Shown one piece after another: positions 58,631 to 64,000 of a DNA stretch of 64,000 nt. The translations under genes were made by a program, and so were the position numbers. Source of the stretch: Ceratotherium simum simum (Eukaryota; Chordata; Mammalia; Perissodactyla; Rhinocerotidae); assembly GCF_000283155.1 (NCBI RefSeq), contig NW_004454180.1, positions 17,105,909-17,169,908 of the forward strand, given 5' to 3'. A model generated the notes under the pieces. It was given only the letters and a program-made list of their open reading frames with translations. It was not told where the DNA came from and did not search any database. Positions within the stretch are counted from its first letter, which is position 1. The number at the start of each line of letters is the position of its first letter.

Positions 58631-58779
58631 ATGTAAACTGAACTGAAATACCCAGAGATGAAAGGATTCGATGGATGAGATGCTCACAGTCATGGAGACC
58701 ACAAAGAGCATCGAATCCTGGAATACCCAGAAAAGATATGCGGAAGTCAATCATCTTTTTCTGAATAACAACCAAGTGA

Positions 58780-58955
58780 TGCTTTATCCCAGGCACTTTG
58801 CATTACATTATTTATTTTCTAAAACAACCCAGTGAGAGAAGTAGTAATTTCACCATTTCACACACTCACAGAAATTGTATTTGCCTGTCTATAGTGACCT
58901 AGCTAGGCAGTGTTGAAGCCAAGATTTGACCCCAGAATTCTCTGATGCTGAAATC
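58780..58955 (-). repeat. MIR SINE
   Basis: Antisense MIR: CCAGGCACTTTGCATTACAT, AAACAACCCAGTGAGAGAAG, a GACCTAGCTAGGCAGTGTTG segment and AAGCCAAGATTTGACCCCAG. Confidence 0.75.
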
Positions 58956-61140
58956 ATTCCCAGCCATTACACGCCTGCATCATTCCACAAATACAGAATT
59001 CCCACACTGTGAGGTACAGTTCCATGCTTTGTCCTTCCTCATGAGTCATTTGGACAACTAACTGCAGGGAAGCCAGTTTAGGTTAACTTGTCCCAAACTG
59101 ATTCCATCACCAGAACATGGACCAAATTCCACCAGCACAGACAGCATGAGTGTGGTCATGAACCTAGAGGCCCCAAGGCAATGTCCCCCTGGGGTGAAGG
59201 GGTTGTGCCTCACTTATACACAGTTCTCTTCCTCCGTAGATCCCTCAGGCACTTTTCTGTCCCTGAACACTGCATTGTATCCTCTCTGTTTGCATCAGAA
59301 TCTAAAGGGTGAATGGCATCTTGTAGAGGCCCCCTGTGCAACACCTCTCACCTCTGCCCCTTCAATTCCATCCCCCTTTCTCCTGCCTGAGTTCAGGATT
59401 TGATCAACTCCTGCCTGGGCTGTTTCTCTTAATCCCTCCAAGGCCCCTTGCCTCAGTCAGCTTCTGTCCCAGTGCAGGAGGCGCAGGCTTAACAGCTCGC
59501 CCCAAGGCATCACCCAGAGCTGTAAGATGTTCTATTCTCATCAAGTATCCACAAAACCTCCTTAGTTTTGCACTCCATAAAAGCTACTTCCAACCTGCTC
59601 CTCATCCTTCTCTCATTACTCACTTTCTTACCTGCGTGGACTACCTCTGCCCTGCACACACGCACCCCCCCACACACACACACCCCTCAAGAATGGATTT
59701 CTCTATGGAAGCACTTGCCCCATGAAGATCCCCTAACTACTCCAGTCACCAATGGTCTTGTCCTCCTCTGAAGCCATAAACTCCTTCTCTATTTGAATGC
59801 AATAGAAGCTGCATGCTTTTGAGAGCACCTGGTGGGCTGTGATGTGGCTGATTGATTGTTTTGTCATTTCAGTGTTAAATCACACTTGTGTGTGTACTGG
59901 CCTTTCCCATCTTCTTAGAGACGAAGGTCTCCAGAGAAGGGTCATTTTCTACTTCTGCCCGTCACCCACGACGAGCAGCAGGAGGCCACGCACACGAGAG
60001 GCCACCGAATAAATAAGTGGAGGACAATGTTAGATCTCTGAACCACCAGTTCATCTGTTTGTTTAGAACTGGATTTTCATATTCTAGAAGAGAAGATTTT
60101 TTTTCTCCATCTCCCTGTGTTCCTGCCTCATCCCAGAAAATAGGAATTCATACCCACCCACAAGCAGAGGGGACCCAGTATCTGCCACTCCCTCCATGGA
60201 TCTTTACTTCTTCTGATGTGAGGTCACTGGGTCCCTCTCCCTGGCCTCTCCAGCCAGTCTCGATGGGTGTTCCTTGATCTGCTATGGTGAGTGTGGCTGG
60301 GTCACCTGGCAGGATCTCTCTGCCCTGTAAGTCCAATGTGGGTGGAGACAGAAAGAACCACATGTTTTATTGGATCCAAGATGAGTTCTGCAACTCAGCT
60401 TTATCTGCAATGAGGGAGATATTTTCATCCCTGACATTTGCACATATTTGTTAACTTGTTAGAATCCAGGGGGAGAAGTGAATAAGGAACCCCAACATGT
60501 GACATGGAATTTTCCCAAACATCTTGATTGCAGTAGGACAAGTACACTTTGTCTCAAAAATACTTGCAATGATATTTGTCTCTACAATTTGGAATTCTAT
60601 ATGATTCCTCCCCAGCATAAACTACCACCTGAAGAGCTATTTTTGAACCAGTAGCTGAGAAGGGCAATTTTCTATTCTAGTACATAACAGACCCAGAATT
60701 TCCTCTTTTATGTCCTAACTAATCACAGAGTGCCATTGTTAATGGCACAGATGCAGCTCCTCACGTACACACAGTTTAGTTCCATATGATGTCAGATTCA
60801 GGATTAGCTGGTCTTTGTCAAGTTCATGGCAGAGCAGAAATGACACTGGCTCTAGATCAAAGAAATGCCCTTTCAAAAAGATGTCTCACTTTAAAATCTC
60901 TGCATCTCTGACACACAGGCCATGGGTTTTACAAAATCCCTGCTGCATGCAGTAATGTGTTATATGCATCAGAGTTCTGTTTCTTTAGCAGACCAGACAT
61001 CCCGTCTTCCAAGTGAAGCCGTGCCCTCTGACTTTGATGCGTGTCTTCTGGACTGGTATCCTGAGTCCTCATCATCATGTCTGTTGTAATAGTGCTTGTT
61101 CCATGACACTTCCTGTACAGTGACTTCACACAAGTATTTC
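58956..61140. other. Unassigned sequence
   Basis: No confident exon, RNA gene or repeat. The overlapping C-rich frames at 59088-59771 have no domain. A CA/CCC-rich tract lies at about 59654-59687. Confidence 0.42.
59654..59687. repeat. CA/C-rich simple repeat
   Basis: CACACA and CACGCA units surrounding a C-run; imperfect. Confidence 0.8.
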
Positions 61141-61144
61141 TTGG

Positions 61145-61330
61145 GAAGTGTGTCTCTGGAGCTGAATCCAAGATCTGCTCCTTATTATCTGCGTGAACTT
61201 GGACAAACTACGTAACCTCTCTGTGCCTCAATAGCTTCATCAGTAGAATGGGAACAAGAAAAGAAATTTTTCATATATTTTCTGTGAGCATTAAAAGTAA
61301 AACCCTCCACGCTTTGCCTGCCTAACACAC
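61145..61330 (+). repeat. MIR SINE
   Basis: Sense MIR: CTCCTTATTATCTGCGTGAA, a CTTGGACAAACTACGTAACC segment, TCTCTGTGCCTCAATAGCTT and CATCAGTAGAATGGGAACAA. The conserved core is clear. Confidence 0.82.
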
Positions 61331-62879
61331 TGTACACATTGAATAGCTCACAGCTGTCTTGCCTGCTGCTTTTGACGCTTGTGGCTGTTGCTCTTGTTAT
61401 GAAATCCTTTTTCAGAAAGCCATATCCTCTGGCAACTCCTGAGATATACGCTCCTCAAATATTCACTAACCCTCCTCATTCATCAGCTTGTTAACATAAA
61501 ATTATTCCCTAACTCTTAATTAAAGTCGGCATAACAATGACAACCAATCCATCAACGCAGAGCTATTTTAATTATTATCACAATTGTGAAGACTCTCATT
61601 GTTCTAAGTTTTATTTTTATCTCTGAATTGCGGTTGTTATGAATAACTCATATCTGTTACAAGCCTTTTTCTTTACCATCAACTTCACTGTGTTACTAGA
61701 CTGAATGACAGAGGAATCCATAACTATCAAGAAAAAAATAAGCCAGAGGAGGGAGAGGACAGCACTGCCTTGATGAAGCCAGAAGAGTAACAGTGACATG
61801 GAACCCGGAGAACCCCTGGCCCTGAGCAGCCCTTCGGAGCGCAAGAAGGGAGGCACAGACCAGCCCTGGCAGCCCTCTGGCCTTACTGGGTCCTCCTTCC
61901 ACGTGCTCTCCAGCAGAGACTGGAATGAGGCCCCAGTGGGGCAGGCCTGGCTAGTCAGGGACCTGATTCTACTTCCAGCTCTCCACTCCCACCTGCGGAG
62001 CCTGGGCGAGTCAACTCCCTACAGCAGCTGTGTCAATACCCCCACCCGCCTTAAAGGAATGTGGTGAGTCTCACAGCAAATCGTATAAAAATGCCCTGAA
62101 AAAGATCAGTATGACGTCACTAAACCTACTCCTTACTGACTCTTCCCCTCAGAGCTCCAGTGTCCGGGATAGCAGAAGAGTCGGGCCCAGTAGCTCTGGG
62201 AGGGCAGGACAGCCAATGCTCCACAGCCCACAGAGAGAGCTGCCATTCTGAGAAAAATTCACCAGTCTGATTTATTAATGAATTCCCAGTAAATCAGCCC
62301 AGATGCCTGTTTCCTGCATCTCAAGATGGGCTTTACATATCACTGTTCTTGAGCTGTGTTGGTTCTGACTGGTTTCAGTAAAATCATCTTAAGGAAAATT
62401 GTAGCAGGATTCTTCCAAACCAGAGAGGTGTTGAGCCTTTTTGAGAAATAAATAAAAGCCAAAATTGATGTGGTGATAATAGACATGTGTCTCTTGTTTT
62501 GCTGGGAGTATTCCTAACATTTGCGTAAGCTGTTCGCGTGCTTCTTCAAAACGGCTCTTTACATCAACCGGTTGATAAGCGTTTGTGATAAATGGTGCTG
62601 AATTTTACCACGTGGTTTTCACATCTCTGTCGGAACTCACATGGCTTTTCTTGAACTCTGCGTGGAGTTTGGGGAGGGGACATACAAGGAACAATGACAC
62701 AGATGTCTGTAGCCCCAGCCTTCCCAAAGCAAGAACTGCCAGCACTGTCGTCTTGCTCTGATGTTTTCCCTGAAAGACAGTACAATTACTGCCGGTGAAG
62801 CCCCACTTCACCAGCCCCATCCGTAAGTCCCTCTCCCCACAGGGAACCTCTGCCCAACCTTTCTTTCCTCCTTTACGGC
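61331..62879. other. Unassigned sequence
   Basis: No recognised exon or repeat. The part at 61790-62250 is GC-richer and contains overlapping short frames on both strands with no domain. Confidence 0.42.
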
Positions 62880-63300
62880 ATCATGGACCTTAACTACATT
62901 GCCTATTTTGTATTTACATAAATTATATATCCTTATGGCTATTAAATCATTCATTCTTTCTATCTTTGAGTTAATTTTGACAACGTGTTTTGTTAGAAAC
63001 CATCTATTTCACATGGATTTGCAAGTTTATTCCTATAGTTATACCCCAAAATTCATGGTTTTATAATTCTATTATCTTGTAAATAATGATCTTTATTATT
63101 TCTGAAGCATGTTTACTTTCATTTTCAAATAGCTTCTCAAAGGTTTCCTCTTTGTAATCGATTACTTCAAACAAATAAACTTTGTGTTTTTAAATAAAAC
63201 TACCCTTACTTTCTCTGTTTGATTAATTTTGGCCTTCACCTATATTAAGTATTTATTCTACTTTTTTCTGCTTATTTTATTTTCCTGGTTTGCTCTCACT
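62880..63300 (-). mobile_element. LINE-1 ORF2 fragment (antisense)
   Basis: Antisense L1 ORF2 text downstream of the reverse-transcriptase core: ACCATCTATTTCACATGGAT, TTGCAAGTTTATTCCTATAG, a TTATTATTTCTGAAGCATG segment, TTTGATTAATTTTGGCCTTC and TTCTGCTTATTTTATTTTCC. Both ends are truncated; it stops at the palindrome that follows. Confidence 0.68.
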
Positions 63301-63304
63301 GGCC

Positions 63305-63440
63305 TTGTCTAGCCCTAGAGGACCCTGGGGCTCCAGTGCCCCCATCATCAGCAGGTCCTCCTCCACCCGACCCCAGGTGCAGGCAGGACCTGCTAGGGAT
63401 GGGGGCACCTGGAGCCCCAGGGTCCTGCAGCACTAGACAA
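63305..63440. repeat. 136-bp imperfect palindrome (hairpin)
   Basis: The left arm, 63305-63359 (starts TTGTCTAGCCCTAGAGGACC), pairs with the right arm, 63385-63440 (ends GTCCTGCAGCACTAGACAA). Of 55 aligned positions 48 match, with one gap; the longest perfect blocks are 18 bp (AGGACCCTGGGGCTCCAG) and 10 bp (TGCCCCCATC and AGCAGGTCCT). The 25-nt centre is 63360-63384. It is GC-rich and stands out from the AT-rich L1 fragments on both sides. It could be a small palindromic DNA transposon remnant, a microRNA-type precursor, or an inverted duplication. No reading frame runs through it. Confidence 0.93.
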
Positions 63441-63464
63441 CATCATCAGAGTCATGGGGCCACT

Positions 63465-63790
63465 TCTGGCAGGAAAAATATAGATAATAAAGTTTAAATA
63501 GTAAATGGACGCACTAAAGAGCAGCCTACATATCCTTGAAGGAAGAATTAGCGGAATGAAAAATAGAACTGTGAAGACTACCCAAGATTCATCACAGAGA
63601 CAACAAAGTGTAAATAATGCAAAAAAAGTTAGGAGGCGTAGAGAATAGAATGAAAAGGTGCAATATGGCTCTAATTGGAAGTAAGCAATAATACTTGAGA
63701 ACGTTCCAGAACTAAAGAAAGATGTGAATCCTCAGCTTGAAAATTCTACAGTCTCTCTCAGGATTTTAGTGATAAAATTGATTTTCTCAC
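63465..63790 (+). mobile_element. LINE-1/HAL1 ORF1 fragment (sense)
   Basis: Resembles L1 ORF1 in sense: TTGAAGGAAGAATTAGCGGA, TAGAGAATAGAATGAAAAGG, TGCAATATGGCTCTAATTGG, TCCAGAACTAAAGAAAGATG and TGAATCCTCAGCTTGAAAAT correspond to successive ORF1 codons. The frame is broken. It could belong to a HAL1-type element, which has ORF1 only. Confidence 0.65.
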
Positions 63791-64000
63791 CAGCATCTAT
63801 GTTTAGAACATGCAATTAAACGTTCTTTTAATTTCCTTATGAGACTACAACACTAAAAAGTAGAGCAAGTTCCGTCAGTGCTTATCGTGTCTGAAAGTAA
63901 ACTTCTATATTCATCCTCTTGGAGGTCAATGGTTGTGCAGGGAAAGAGAAAACGAGATGGAGTGCACCTCTTCCCAGCTGGAGTTCTCCTCTTCATGCCC

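Noticed and set aside
1..64000. CRISPR arrays, operons, prokaryotic or phage systems
   Set aside because: The repeat content is wholly mammalian; no spaced identical repeats and no dense coding.

Overview
This is nuclear DNA from a placental mammal, almost certainly an odd-toed ungulate and most likely a horse or close relative. The diagnostic evidence is six SINEs with the architecture of the equine repetitive element (ERE): a tRNA-like head, a fixed middle and an A-rich tail, most with target-site duplications. They sit among mammal-wide repeats (L1, L2, MIR, MLT1). I found no protein-coding exon, CpG island, functional tRNA, snRNA or other RNA gene. The open reading frames are short and are either chance frames or broken LINE-1 remnants, so the window looks intergenic or deep-intronic. 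Repeat family names rest on recalled consensus sequences, not on a database search.

Layout. 1-9.1 kb: mostly unique sequence with one ERE (5.05 kb), two old MIRs and a solitary MLT1-type LTR (8.1-8.5 kb). 9.1-18 kb: several antisense LINE-1 pieces, including an element joining a 3' end directly to a 5' UTR and carrying a nested LTR; another L1 piece holds an ERE with an 18-bp target duplication. 18-25.5 kb: L2, MIR, an (AC)n and an antisense L1. 25.5-29.5 kb: a sense L1 from 5' UTR to 3' end that has lost its reverse-transcriptase region and carries an ERE in ORF1. 29.5-42.3 kb: a MaLR-internal-like piece, MIRs, unique DNA, a perfect 38-bp tandem duplication, a TTCC array and a sense L1 3' piece. 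42.5-48.3 kb: a nearly full-length antisense L1 with a 100-N assembly gap, an ERE and an internal 84-bp duplication. 48.6-49.8 kb: an antisense L2 split by an ERE that appears to carry a 3' transduction. 49.8-52.8 kb: unique. 52.8-57.4 kb: another long antisense L1 and two L1 fragments. 57.4-62.9 kb: a probable LTR, MIR, L2 and unique sequence. 62.9-64 kb: two L1 fragments flanking a striking 136-bp imperfect palindrome.

Nothing here works together as a gene system; the sequences record successive layers of retrotransposition. MIR and L2 are oldest, then old L1 and MaLR copies, then EREs, which land inside L1 or L2 in five of six cases. The most notable structures are the palindrome at 63305-63440 and the ERE with an extra transduced segment at 49058-49406. 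I did not find a convincing undescribed biological system.
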